Positions 9,063-17,811 of a stretch of 64,000 nt of DNA are shown piece by piece. The notes under the pieces were generated by a model that worked only from the letters and a program-made list of their open reading frames with translations, searched no databases and had not been told where the DNA came from. Source of the DNA: Pedobacter heparinus DSM 2366 (GTDB taxonomy: Bacteria; Bacteroidota; Bacteroidia; Sphingobacteriales; Sphingobacteriaceae); contig NC_013061.1 in NCBI RefSeq assembly GCF_000023825.1, forward strand, positions 4,650,001 to 4,714,000. The letters run 5' to 3'. The position numbers and the translations under genes were made by a program. How positions within the stretch are numbered: the stretch's first letter is position 1; the number at the start of each line of letters is the position of its first letter.

Positions 9063-10826
9063 CTACCATCCCGGGTTTTGAATTAAATAGCCCAAATCTA
9101 TTTCTGTGCTGTTAAAAGGATATAAATACATCTTATCTTCCCATACCCGGTCTTCAAACTTTTCCAGTTTATAGGTTGGGGAAGTCCCTCCATACAATTT
9201 AAGGCTCCACATTCCACCCTTCATTACCCCTTCCTGTCCTGCAATTTTCCAGCGGCGGACATCAAAATACCGGTGCTCTTCAAAAGCAAGCTCTACTCCT
9301 CTTTCCCGGCGGATTTTCTGACGCATGTCATCCTGGCTGGTATAACTGATCCCAGGCATATTTACCCTGGCCCTGATTTCATTTAAAGCATTTGTGATTT
9401 CTGTTGAAGAACCATTCACTTCGTTAAGCGCTTCAGCATAGTTCAGATAAAACTCCGCCAGCCGGAAAGTAATCCATCTTGGAGCGGCAGAACCATTCGA
9501 AACCCCCTTTACGAATTTTCTTAAGAACCCAACGCCATTATACCTGTCCAGCTGCTTGGAACCCTGTTCATAAAAATGATATCTGGTACCTGAGCCCCTG
9601 GACCATTCTGTGCCTGACTGGAATACAGAAGCCTGAAAACGCGGATCAAGTTCACCCAGTTTTTGCTGATACTGTGCATAAGGATAAGCTGTTCCCGGAA
9701 CCTCATTCCAGGTTTGATCTGTTCCATCAGCCTTTTGATAGAATTTGGCAAAATTAAAGGTGATGCCTACATTAACCGGATCAGAGCCCGTATAAACGAT
9801 TGTACCAGGTGTCAAAAAACGTACAAAATAATTGTTGGTCTGCAAGCCCTGGATCCCTGCATCCAGAATGATCTCGCTCACATTCGGGTTGATAAAGATC
9901 TCTTCATAGCGGTCTATAGGATTTGTTTTTCCTTTATAAAGTTCAAGGCCCCACTTTTGGGCAGAATCCAGTACCATTTTACTGGCATTGGCCGCCAGCT
10001 GCCAGCGCTCAGCCTTATAGCCATCTGCATAGCCAATCATCGCCCTCAGTTTCGGATCGCTTACAGGTACATAAGTTTCGTTGGAATTGAAAAGCGGACT
10101 GGCCGCATACAACAGTACCCTTGCTTTTAAAGCATAGGCAGCGGCCCTGATGATCCGGCCCCTGTAATTGCTGGAATAGCTCACAGGCAAATCATTGGCA
10201 ATATCATTACAGCTTTTAACAATAAAGTTGACCGTTTCTTCATAAGTGCTTCTTGGAATTCTTACGCCGGGAACATCTTCGGCTGAAGAAACCTTGAGTA
10301 CTTTGTCAACAATCGGGATTCCGCCCAAACGCTGCATCAGGTCAAAATGCATCAGTGCACGTAAAAATATGGCCTCTGCTTTCATTGCCCGTTTTTCCTG
10401 ATCCGAAAAAGGTGCTTTATCCACATTTTCTATAAAGATGTTTGCATTCCTGATACCCTTCCAGGGGTACTCGCTCCTGAATTCATAAAATTTTATATCA
10501 TTTGGGCCCCAGTTCCCCTTATTCATGGCTTCTGCCCCGGTCAGATTGGCAAAAGCATCTGCCTCATCGGTAGCTGCAGCCACAATGGTATATGTAGCAC
10601 CATAATGGTAGTAATTATTTTCACCGGAAGTCCAGTAATAAGGGAATTCATAAATAGAGGCAGTTCTGTAAACTGTCCATAGAAACTGCTCAGTTTTGTC
10701 GCGTGATGCAAAAACATCATTCAGTGTGACATCGCTGCTCACAGGTTTTTCCAGATACTTTTTACAGGAAGAAAGTATAGAGGAAAATAAGATCAGACCG
10801 CTTATAAAGCATAAATATCTTTTCAT
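9063..10826 (-). CDS. SusD/RagB family outer membrane lipoprotein (first pair)
   Basis: This 587-residue SusD homologue has lipobox SSILSSC (Cys21) followed by KKYLEKPVSSD. Family motifs include EAIFLRALMHFDLMQRLGG, ALKARVLLYAASPLFNS, FYLNYAEALNEVNG, RRERGVELAFEEHRYFDVRRW and the terminal LIQNPGW. The C-terminal signature is close to that of the second SusD, but the middle of the protein has diverged and is longer. Its SusC partner ends 18 bp upstream. Acting at the cell surface, it would deliver oligosaccharides to that channel. Confidence 0.93.
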   Translation of the reverse strand: MKRYLCFISGLILFSSILSSCKKYLEKPVSSDVTLNDVFASRDKTEQFLWTVYRTASIYEFPYYWTSGENNYYHYGATYTIVAAATDEADAFANLTGAEAMNKGNWGPNDIKFYEFRSEYPWKGIRNANIFIENVDKAPFSDQEKRAMKAEAIFLRALMHFDLMQRLGGIPIVDKVLKVSSAEDVPGVRIPRSTYEETVNFIVKSCNDIANDLPVSYSSNYRGRIIRAAAYALKARVLLYAASPLFNSNETYVPVSDPKLRAMIGYADGYKAERWQLAANASKMVLDSAQKWGLELYKGKTNPIDRYEEIFINPNVSEIILDAGIQGLQTNNYFVRFLTPGTIVYTGSDPVNVGITFNFAKFYQKADGTDQTWNEVPGTAYPYAQYQQKLGELDPRFQASVFQSGTEWSRGSGTRYHFYEQGSKQLDRYNGVGFLRKFVKGVSNGSAAPRWITFRLAEFYLNYAEALNEVNGSSTEITNALNEIRARVNMPGISYTSQDDMRQKIRRERGVELAFEEHRYFDVRRWKIAGQEGVMKGGMWSLKLYGGTSPTYKLEKFEDRVWEDKMYLYPFNSTEIDLGYLIQNPGW

Positions 10827-10844
10827 ATCAATTGTTTTTTATGA

Positions 10845-13800
10845 TTAAAATTGAAAATTGACCCCACAGTTAAATACCCTGTTAGGCGGCGTTACACGTC
10901 CCCATAACTCCCGGGCATCAGGGTCTTTGCTATATTTTAAATCAGTCCAGGTAATCAGGTTATTCCCGCTCACAAATACCCTCATAGAGCTTAGTCCTAC
11001 CCTTTGCAAAGCTTTGGTAGCAAACCTGTAACCCAGCTCAATGTTTTTAAACCGGAAATAAGAGGCGTCCTGCACCCAAAAACTTGAAGGCTGATAATTG
11101 TGCTGTTTATCTGGTGAAAGTTCTACCCTTGGAAAGTCTATCTTGTCTCCATTGGCATAACGTTCAGGTGTCCAACGCTCCAGATGCCATTCCTGTGCGG
11201 CACTCCAGTCGGACACAAAAGGATAGGCTGCCGTATTGCTGAAACTTACCGAAACATGGTCTGTTCCCTGGAAAAGAACGGCCAGGTCAAAACCCTTCCA
11301 GGATACTCCTCCTGAAATACTATAGTTAATTTCAGGAGAACTGGAATAACCAATATTTCCCATATCATCTGTTGTGATCTTTCCATCCCCATTCAGGTCC
11401 TTATATTTCATATCACCCGGCTTCAGCCCCGTTCCCTCCCATTGGGATTTGGGCCTGTTCGGGTCATCAATTTCCGCCTGGGTATTGTAAAACCCTTCAA
11501 AAGTTAACCCGAAATACTGATCAATGGGCCTGCCTGTACGCTGTAACCACTCGTACACCCGGGTTGGTTCATCCTGGTAAATGATCTTGTTCCTGGCAAA
11601 AGAATATGCGCCCTTAAGCCAGTAATTTAACGACCCTACCTGATCCTTATAGCCCAGCTCCAGTTCATACCCATGGTTTTTTACTTTACCGATATTGGCG
11701 GCAGGCAATTCTGCAGATACCAGTTCCGGAACGGTAGACAGCGTCCAGAGAATATTGTCCCTTTTTTCTTCAAAATAATCACCAGTCAGAGACAAGCGGT
11801 CTGAAAAGAACCGTAGTTCAGCACCGATATTGTATTTTACTGCTGTTTCCCAGGTTACGTCCGGATTGCCCAATGCACCTTCGGTATAGACATTGTAAAC
11901 TGCCATATTTGTACCCTGCTGACCAAAAACCACCTTTTGAAAACCACCGTTTCCGAGTGCATAAGGACCATCCAGATATAAATACCGCTTTCCGCCAATT
12001 TTGTCATTCCCTACTTCACCGTAAGACCCTCTGATCTTTAAAAAGGAAAGCCATTTATTTTTCCTGATGAAAGGTTCTTCAGTAGCCACCCAACCGAGCG
12101 AATAGGATGGAAAGAGCCCGAAACGTTTACCTTCGGGGAAATTCTCGGAACCATTATAGCCCATATTAAATTCTGCAAGGTAGCGGTTCTTGTAATCGTA
12201 GGTTACCCTCGATACAAAACCCAGATAACCGGTTGGTAATTTATAGGCCAGATCAGGAAAATAGGCCTTCTGCAAATTTGCCAGCAATAAACCCGACACA
12301 TTATGACCTCCTTCGAATGACCTTTTATAATCTATGGCCAGTTCACCGTACATTTTCCTGAATTTATCCCTTCTGCTGTCATTTATCCCTTCAGACAAGC
12401 CATAATAAGGGCCTTCTTCTTTACTCTGATATAAAATATAGCCTCCGGGACTGGCGGTATTTTTCATAACCGTGTAGGCAGGAAAGTACTTACTCCGTAC
12501 AGCCGTTTTCAGGTAGTAAGTATCATAGGCACCCATAGCCCGTACCGACAAGCCCCGGGTTATTCTGTCCAGCTTATAATTAATGGAAAGATTGGTATTT
12601 AAGGTATTAGCAAACATTTCTGTAATAAAACCACCGCCCGAACTTGTCAGGCCAGGTTGTCCCCATGGGTTAAAATGAGGTACACCCGAAGGCAGACCAA
12701 TAACCCCTTCAATGTACTTTCCATCTACAAAAGCGGGGCTGGACATGGGTGAGGCATTTGCAGCCCTGTCAATAGCAGAATAGGCACCGCCATTTGGCGC
12801 TACATTATCCGTAATTTGTTCCCCGAGCTTTACCGACATGGACAAATCTTTCGTCAGGTCGAAATCAAAATTCATCCTGATGGTATAATTGTCGTATTTA
12901 TGCTTGTATGGCAGTCCAAAATCCTGTTCGGGCTGGTTATAGGCCCCGCCCTGATTAAAGTAACCGAAGGAGGTAAAATACCTTAACTTTTCTGTTCCGC
13001 CAGAGATATTGGCATTATACCGCTGCTGAAACGATACAGGACTGATCAATTCTTTAATCCAGTCTTTACTTGGGTGAAATATCGGGTCTTCACCACTTTT
13101 ATATAGCCTAAGGTCTTCCTCACTAAAAGTTGGTACTTTACCCATATTTGTCTCCGCCTCATTTCTTAACACAGCATAATCATAAGAATTGAGGTATTTT
13201 GGAAGTATAATGGGCTGTACAGCAGCCACATTTCCGGTAAAATTTACAACAGGTGTTCCTATCTTTCCCTGTTTGGTAGTAATGATGATTACCCCGTTTG
13301 CACCACGAACACCATAAACTGCTGTAGAAGAGGCATCTTTCAGTATGTTAATGGATTCTATCTCATTTGGGTCTATGTTGTTATAGGTTTCCCTTTCCAC
13401 CCCATCCACCATAATCAAGGGGTCCCTACCCCCGGCATTCAGTGTGGCCATACCCCTGATCCTGATCTGGGCTTTATCGCTTCCAAATTCGCCGGAACTT
13501 TGAATGGCCTGTATGCCGCTGGATAAACCAATTAAGGCATTGCTAATTCCGGCAACAGGCGCCCTGACCAGGTCGGCACCGGATACAGAGGTGATTGCCC
13601 CAGTAGAGGTGATCTTTTTCTGTACCCCATAGCCCACAACAAGCACTTCATCCAGTTGCTGCTTGTCGGCCTCCATAGATTCAGTAATAAAAGTCCGCCC
13701 CTTTATGGAAACTTCCTTTGTGCTGAAACCAATAAATGAAAGGATCAGGACGTCTGTGCCTGATGCCTTGATTAAGAATTCCCCATTCGAATCGGTTACT

Positions 13801-13955
13801 GTAGCTACTTTGGAGTTTTTTACTTTTACACCTACTCCAGGTAAGGGTATACCCGCTTCAGTGATCTTTCCCCGGATATTTACAGTCTGCGCCAAGGCTT
13901 TTTGGAAAAGCAGAAGGGAGAATACCCATGTAAAAATGAGTATAGCTTTTTTCAT
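10845..13955 (-). CDS. SusC/RagA family TonB-dependent receptor, full-length form (first pair)
   Basis: This 1036-residue importer is the first gene of the operon. Order: signal peptide (1-22, ending KALAQ), carboxypeptidase-regulatory-like domain (about 23-95; VNIRGKITEAGIPLPGVGV, VTDSNGEFLI), TonB box (DEVLVVGYG, near 102-110), plug (IESINILKDASSTAVYGVRGANGVIIITTKQG) and a long beta-barrel ending in VNFQF. This is the standard SusC layout and length. It transports glycan fragments too large for porins, powered by TonB-ExbBD. No ECF-sigma/anti-sigma pair or hybrid two-component regulator sits beside it. Control presumably acts through the 500-bp upstream region, which carries repeated GGACAAT motifs. 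Confidence 0.95.
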   Translation of the reverse strand: MKKAILIFTWVFSLLLFQKALAQTVNIRGKITEAGIPLPGVGVKVKNSKVATVTDSNGEFLIKASGTDVLILSFIGFSTKEVSIKGRTFITESMEADKQQLDEVLVVGYGVQKKITSTGAITSVSGADLVRAPVAGISNALIGLSSGIQAIQSSGEFGSDKAQIRIRGMATLNAGGRDPLIMVDGVERETYNNIDPNEIESINILKDASSTAVYGVRGANGVIIITTKQGKIGTPVVNFTGNVAAVQPIILPKYLNSYDYAVLRNEAETNMGKVPTFSEEDLRLYKSGEDPIFHPSKDWIKELISPVSFQQRYNANISGGTEKLRYFTSFGYFNQGGAYNQPEQDFGLPYKHKYDNYTIRMNFDFDLTKDLSMSVKLGEQITDNVAPNGGAYSAIDRAANASPMSSPAFVDGKYIEGVIGLPSGVPHFNPWGQPGLTSSGGGFITEMFANTLNTNLSINYKLDRITRGLSVRAMGAYDTYYLKTAVRSKYFPAYTVMKNTASPGGYILYQSKEEGPYYGLSEGINDSRRDKFRKMYGELAIDYKRSFEGGHNVSGLLLANLQKAYFPDLAYKLPTGYLGFVSRVTYDYKNRYLAEFNMGYNGSENFPEGKRFGLFPSYSLGWVATEEPFIRKNKWLSFLKIRGSYGEVGNDKIGGKRYLYLDGPYALGNGGFQKVVFGQQGTNMAVYNVYTEGALGNPDVTWETAVKYNIGAELRFFSDRLSLTGDYFEEKRDNILWTLSTVPELVSAELPAANIGKVKNHGYELELGYKDQVGSLNYWLKGAYSFARNKIIYQDEPTRVYEWLQRTGRPIDQYFGLTFEGFYNTQAEIDDPNRPKSQWEGTGLKPGDMKYKDLNGDGKITTDDMGNIGYSSSPEINYSISGGVSWKGFDLAVLFQGTDHVSVSFSNTAAYPFVSDWSAAQEWHLERWTPERYANGDKIDFPRVELSPDKQHNYQPSSFWVQDASYFRFKNIELGYRFATKALQRVGLSSMRVFVSGNNLITWTDLKYSKDPDARELWGRVTPPNRVFNCGVNFQF

Positions 13956-14456
13956 ATCTGTTTAATTGAGATTTGGTTTAAATATTTGGTTGTATTATTG
14001 GTTATACAATATTGTAGATATAAAGGCTCTGAAAAAATAGACCTTTTTAGGGAAATAATGGACAATTTTCTGCTAATACTTTTAAGTGATACCGTGCAGG
14101 GACACAACGCTATTGTCCTTCAGCAAAATTTCTTAGGGGCCGGTAACGTAATCTATGCAGCAAAATTATTGACAAGCCTCCAAAAACCATTTTTAAAACT
14201 ATCATTTTAATACCAAGCTTAGTTTAACCTTTTCATTTAAAAATGGACAATATTACAATTATCAGCATTCAATATCACAATAAAATAAGCCCTAAAGAAA
14301 CCCCTGTTTAAACATCAAATTTCATCCAGCAGTAAATCAACAACTTAGATAATAAGTATCCTGTAATGACATTTTACTGACACTATTAATTCTATTAAAC
14401 CTACTTTTGCAGCCTTAAATATTATAATTAACAATTATTTAACATTTAACACATTT
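13956..14456. promoter_or_regulatory. Divergent intergenic region with repeated GGACAAT motifs and an inverted repeat
   Basis: This AT-rich 501-bp gap separates the leftward SusC operon from the rightward barrel gene. I see no convincing gene in it. The heptamer GGACAAT occurs at 14060-14066, in inverted orientation (ATTGTCC) at 14112-14118 and again at 14245-14251. The first and third copies share the longer core AATGGACAAT. An inverted repeat TTGTAT-8 nt-ATACAA (13990-14009) lies 35-54 bp upstream of the SusC start. These are plausible operators for an unlinked regulator, but no function is proven. Confidence 0.4.
14402..14409 (+). promoter_or_regulatory. Bacteroidota -7 promoter element (TACTTTTG)
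   Basis: The octamer matches the Bacteroidota -7 consensus TAnnTTTG exactly and lies 48 bp before the ATG of the barrel protein gene. No clear TTTG-like -33 box is visible at the expected distance, so the call rests on one element plus position. Confidence 0.5.
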
Positions 14457-15170
14457 ATGAAAAAATTATTATTATCATTAAGCATTGCTATTTTAGGTTT
14501 GACAGCTCAGGCACAAGACTTTAAACCAGTTAAGGGCGATGTAACCACAGAATTTGGTTTAACAGGTGGCATTAACACGACAAATTTCAATTTAAACGAA
14601 GGAGCAGGTTTATTGCGTTTCCGTTATTTTCAAAAAGATAATTTAGCCTACCGTTTAGGTTTTAATGTTGGCAGCCAGAACGTAACCAAAAATGCTTATG
14701 GTGTTGTTGGTACACCAAACGAAGGTAAAGAAGGATCTGCGACTACAAAAGCTACCCAATTCTTAATCAACTTAGGCGTTGAGAAACACTTTGCCGGTAC
14801 AGAGCGCTTATCTCCTTATGTAGGTGGCGATATCCTTTTCGGAACCGGTACAACTAAAACTTCTTTTGAAAATGCTACAGGTTCTGCAAATGCACCTGTT
14901 TATGCAGATAATACCAGCAGTGAATCTAAAGGACCAGGTTATACTTCTATCGGTTTGCGTGGGGTAATCGGCGCTGATTATTATATCGCAAAACGTTTAT
15001 ACCTAGGTGTTGAAGCTGGATTCGGGTTCAATTATGAGTCAGCTGGTAAAGCTACCTCTACTACAACTGTAGGTGGCAACACTACTACAGTTAAAACCAA
15101 ATCTGCTGGCAACAGCTTTGAGATCAACCCTAGCATCATCACTGGTGTTCGTGTAGGTTTTGCATTCTAA
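14457..15170 (+). CDS. Outer membrane beta-barrel protein (OmpA/opacity-like porin fold)
   Basis: This 237-residue exported protein has a clean signal peptide (MKKLLLSLSIAILGLTAQAQ). Amphipathic beta-strands alternate with turns throughout (FRYFQKDNLAYRLGFNVG; FLINLGVEKHFAG; LSPYVGGDILFGTG; YYIAKRLYLGVEAGFGFNYES). The final residue is a phenylalanine after VRVGFAF, the usual outer-membrane-insertion signature. There is no OmpA-type peptidoglycan-binding domain. Loops are rich in Thr, Ser and Gly. Similar small barrels are abundant in Bacteroidota, and many have no assigned role. It is monocistronic, with its own promoter box and a strong terminator after it. Confidence 0.75.
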   Translation: MKKLLLSLSIAILGLTAQAQDFKPVKGDVTTEFGLTGGINTTNFNLNEGAGLLRFRYFQKDNLAYRLGFNVGSQNVTKNAYGVVGTPNEGKEGSATTKATQFLINLGVEKHFAGTERLSPYVGGDILFGTGTTKTSFENATGSANAPVYADNTSSESKGPGYTSIGLRGVIGADYYIAKRLYLGVEAGFGFNYESAGKATSTTTVGGNTTTVKTKSAGNSFEINPSIITGVRVGFAF

Positions 15171-15195
15171 TAATTACCGGTCTTTACCGGTTTAT

Positions 15196-15234
15196 ATAAA
15201 AAAACCTGTTCATGATTTGAACAGGTTTTTTTAT
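15196..15234. terminator. Bidirectional intrinsic terminator hairpin
   Basis: A perfect 16-bp stem (15196-15211 paired with 15219-15234) closes a 7-nt loop. The core is AACCTGTTC/GAACAGGTT, flanked by A and T runs on both sides. It lies between two convergent genes and has a T-tract in either direction, so it should end transcripts from both. Confidence 0.85.
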
Positions 15235-15250
15235 GCTCCGGGGTTGAAGT

Positions 15251-16138
15251 TTACTTACTCAGGTTCAACCTCAGGTTCAGTTCAAAACTGCCATTGGTAT
15301 AACTGCTCAAAGCTGAAGTCTGGGTGGTATAGGTGCCGCTGATCAGGTATTTCTTTCTGAAGTCCATGCCCAGGCCAAAAGTTGCATTTTCTGTACTGTG
15401 GTACATGGCCAGTAAAAACACCTGTTTGTTGGCAATGCCAAACTGTGCCCCTGCATCCCAGATGTTGTCAAAGCCCTGTACACCCCTGTAGGCTACTTTA
15501 GGTTCTACATCCATACCCTCTGCTCCTTCGCTGATCCCGATCTTGTAACTTGCTGCCGTATAAAAGGTAGCTACATCGGCCAGTTTGATCACATCCTTTT
15601 TCAATACACTTTTCAGGTTGGGCACAGAAGCCTGTATGTTCAGTTTACCGGAAGTATAGGCTACACCAAAATCTCCGTCCAGATAGGTTTTACGGTCGTT
15701 GTACTGCCCTACCATCGGGTCGCTGGGGTTGCCATAAATGTCTGCATTTTCCAGGCGCTGGCTCATGAAGCCCAGGGATACCCCAAAATGCAGCTGATGT
15801 TTGTTGTCGTTCAGTTTGAGGTGATAGGCATAACTGCCCACTACCCTGGTCTGGCGCTGCAAACCTGCACTTTCATTGTTTACTGTAAGGCCCAGACCTA
15901 CTTTGTTAAAACCATAATCGGCCGTCAGGTTTTGGGTCAATGGCGATCCGGGCACATTGCTCCAGAGCTTACGGTAAGTCCCGTTTAATTTTAAGCCCTG
16001 GTCTGCACCAGCAAAGGCAGGGTTGATCAGGTACTGGTTGGTATAGTACTGGGAAGATAAGGGGTTCAACTGCCCTTTTACGGTAGTACTGAGAGCGCTA
16101 ATTGCAATCAGCACCAGTGTTTTATATAGTCTGTTCAT
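15251..16138 (-). CDS. PorP/SprF family type IX secretion system membrane protein
   Basis: This 295-residue outer-membrane protein has a signal peptide (1-22, ending TVKGQ). It shows the PorP/SprF signature immediately after cleavage (LNPLSSQYYTNQYLINPAFAGA) and a beta-barrel ending in ELNLRLNLSK. Family members help T9SS export or anchor large surface adhesins and are normally encoded just downstream of the adhesin they serve. Here no adhesin precedes it: the upstream 620 bp is essentially non-coding. The only T9SS cargo-like gene in the window (62051-64000) is 46 kb away. It may serve that or another distant partner, or be a remnant of a lost pair. Confidence 0.88.
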   Translation of the reverse strand: MNRLYKTLVLIAISALSTTVKGQLNPLSSQYYTNQYLINPAFAGADQGLKLNGTYRKLWSNVPGSPLTQNLTADYGFNKVGLGLTVNNESAGLQRQTRVVGSYAYHLKLNDNKHQLHFGVSLGFMSQRLENADIYGNPSDPMVGQYNDRKTYLDGDFGVAYTSGKLNIQASVPNLKSVLKKDVIKLADVATFYTAASYKIGISEGAEGMDVEPKVAYRGVQGFDNIWDAGAQFGIANKQVFLLAMYHSTENATFGLGMDFRKKYLISGTYTTQTSALSSYTNGSFELNLRLNLSK

Positions 16139-16759
16139 TTGTTTTGTTTATCTGTGTTAGTCCTGTCTTACACTCGTAATAAAACCTTTGAATACCCTTG
16201 TTCTGTTAAACGAGAGCAGCGTTAATAATTTAAATTTCATGAGTCGCGGATTTAGAATTAAGAGATTTTTTGATACGTTTTTATTAAAATTATTTTCTAA
16301 TGCTGACAAATATAATGACAACACCACTACTAAGAGTAAAAAATTAGCGATTATTTTTGTAACATTTCTACAATTAGAGGAATATTGAGGAAGAGACACC
16401 TCCTTATTTCCTAATCCTTATCTCACCTAGATACACGCTCGTACTTACATCTTCCCTTACAAATTAGTAGCTTAACAACCTGTTCATTGCAGTTTTATAA
16501 CCTGCAAGTATTTGAAAGCTGATGTTGACCCAAACTAGGCCAGCACCTAACTGGACCAGGCAGGATAGACTTATACAGTTTATTTGAACAAGGCAAAAAC
16601 CGCACTGACATGCAGGCCCTTTACACTTGCCTATGCCCTGCTTCTACATTTCTTCGGAAAAGGTACCTTTTCCGAAGAAAGGCCCCATCATCCACGAACA
16701 AAGGCCTAAGCAAGGATCAGCCAAAGCAGCGGGCAGGCCAAAATTTCTGAAAAAAATGT
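16139..16759. other. 621-bp intergenic region, mostly non-coding, containing a long palindrome
   Basis: This gap lies between the 3' end of the rhamnose regulator gene and the PorP gene. The left part is AT-rich and contains a minus-strand TATATTTG box (16307-16314) that fits the Bacteroidota -7 consensus and could drive the PorP gene with a leader of about 160 nt. A very short minus-strand frame (16157-16240, MKFKLLTLLSFNR) has a signal-peptide-like start but stops after 27 residues. I do not call it a gene. The right part is richer in GC and holds the palindrome at 16649-16680. Confidence 0.5.
16649..16680. repeat. Perfect 32-bp palindrome (dyad without spacer)
   Basis: The half-site TTTCTTCGGAAAAGGT is followed directly by its exact reverse complement, giving 16 matching pairs with no loop. 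It sits 80 bp beyond the stop of the last rhamnose-operon gene. There is no adjacent T-tract, so it is not a standard intrinsic terminator, although an RNA copy could still form a hairpin. Alternatives are a dimer-binding operator or a cruciform-forming element. Confidence 0.8.
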
Positions 16760-17791
16760 TTAAAGAGAAGCCCTGAGCGTTAAATGAAAAGGTACTTCCA
16801 GATGCGCTTTCGAATTGTCGAGGATCAATTTAGCAGTCATCTCTCCCATTTCCCTGAAATCCGTAGAGATGGTGGTTATTCCGTTTAAAATGATCTTTTT
16901 TAATGGGGTTTCGTTATAGGAGATCACCCCAACATCCCTTCCCAGCTTCAGTTTCAGGTTAATGATCCTTTCCACCAGTGTAACCAGGTCATCTTCCATC
17001 AGGTTAATGTAAACCTCTCCGGCACCTATTTCTTCTGTCAGGATCTGATTGATCACTTTAGAAGTAAATGCATATTGCTGGCAAAAACGATAAAAGCCTT
17101 TTAAGATCTCGACGGGGTAATAGCTGCGCTTAGGCATGATGATCTTAATGGTATGGTATTTACTTAACTGTTCCCTTGCCTGTTCCAGCGCATTGTAAAT
17201 GTCATTTTCAAAGTTCTCATAAACCGCAGCATATTCGCCGCTTACCCCCGGCACCAGTTTGTCCAGCATTACCAGCTTTTCTTTTGGGATCAGGTTGATC
17301 ACTTCGTGGACATGGTCATGTCCTTCCATAAAATGAGGGATGATCACATAATGTGAATATTCTTCTTTATTGTTGGAAAGCAGCTTTTTAAACAGGTTAA
17401 AATCGTTGTTGTAGATATAAAAATCTACAGCCACATGATCGCCCAAAGCCTTGATAAAAGCATCGTAGATAATCTTTTTATGGGCACTGAGTTTGTTGAA
17501 CAGCAGGAATATCTTAAGTGTACGCCTAAAATCGGTACTGATGATGTAATAACCTTTACCTGGAACAGAACCCACTACGCCGATCTTTTTCAGGTATTTA
17601 TACCCTTTTTCTGCGGTATCTCTGGAGATTTCCAGCTCGTAGCTCAGTTCGTTGATAGAGGGCAGCAGGTAATCTTTCTGAATTTTACCTGCTTCTATGG
17701 CACTGAGAATAGAATTGGTGAGCTGCAGGTATTTCGGGGTAGAGGAATACTCGTCAACGTGTATGTAATCAAAAAACTTCAACGGCTTCAT
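16760..17791 (-). CDS. GntR-family regulator with LacI-type sugar-sensing domain (candidate rhamnose regulator)
   Basis: The 343-residue regulator has an N-terminal GntR winged helix (about 12-82; STPKYLQLTNSILSAIEAGKI, LPSINELSYELEISRDTAEKGY, VPGKGYYI). The C-terminal periplasmic-binding-protein-like domain (about 90-343) resembles LacI/AraR effector domains (VISYNETPLKKIILNGITTIS; DFREMGEMTAKLILDN). It is the last gene of the rhaT-to-kinase run, 20 bp after the kinase stop, so control of rhamnose genes by rhamnose or an intermediate is the natural inference. Its predicted targets are the GTCATG-type sites at 23773-23804 and 29665-29680. Being inside the operon, it would regulate itself. Many Bacteroidota use an AraC-type RhaR instead. 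Confidence 0.85.
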   Translation of the reverse strand: MKPLKFFDYIHVDEYSSTPKYLQLTNSILSAIEAGKIQKDYLLPSINELSYELEISRDTAEKGYKYLKKIGVVGSVPGKGYYIISTDFRRTLKIFLLFNKLSAHKKIIYDAFIKALGDHVAVDFYIYNNDFNLFKKLLSNNKEEYSHYVIIPHFMEGHDHVHEVINLIPKEKLVMLDKLVPGVSGEYAAVYENFENDIYNALEQAREQLSKYHTIKIIMPKRSYYPVEILKGFYRFCQQYAFTSKVINQILTEEIGAGEVYINLMEDDLVTLVERIINLKLKLGRDVGVISYNETPLKKIILNGITTISTDFREMGEMTAKLILDNSKAHLEVPFHLTLRASL

Positions 17792-17811
17792 CAGGTTAAT
17801 ATAGCAGTTAT

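Noticed and set aside
9479..10130. Plus-strand open frames opposite the first SusD gene
   Set aside because: Antisense to a well-supported SusD gene, with no promoter or domain evidence.
14351..14390. Possible third rhamnose operator (AATGACATTTTACTGACA region)
   Set aside because: Spacing between half-sites differs by one base and the core ACTGTC is missing. The match is too weak to call.
16157..16399. 80-codon minus-strand frame upstream of the PorP gene
   Set aside because: AT-rich, low-complexity translation with no recognisable domain, and it covers a likely promoter. The shorter 27-codon version has a signal-like start but is too short to support.
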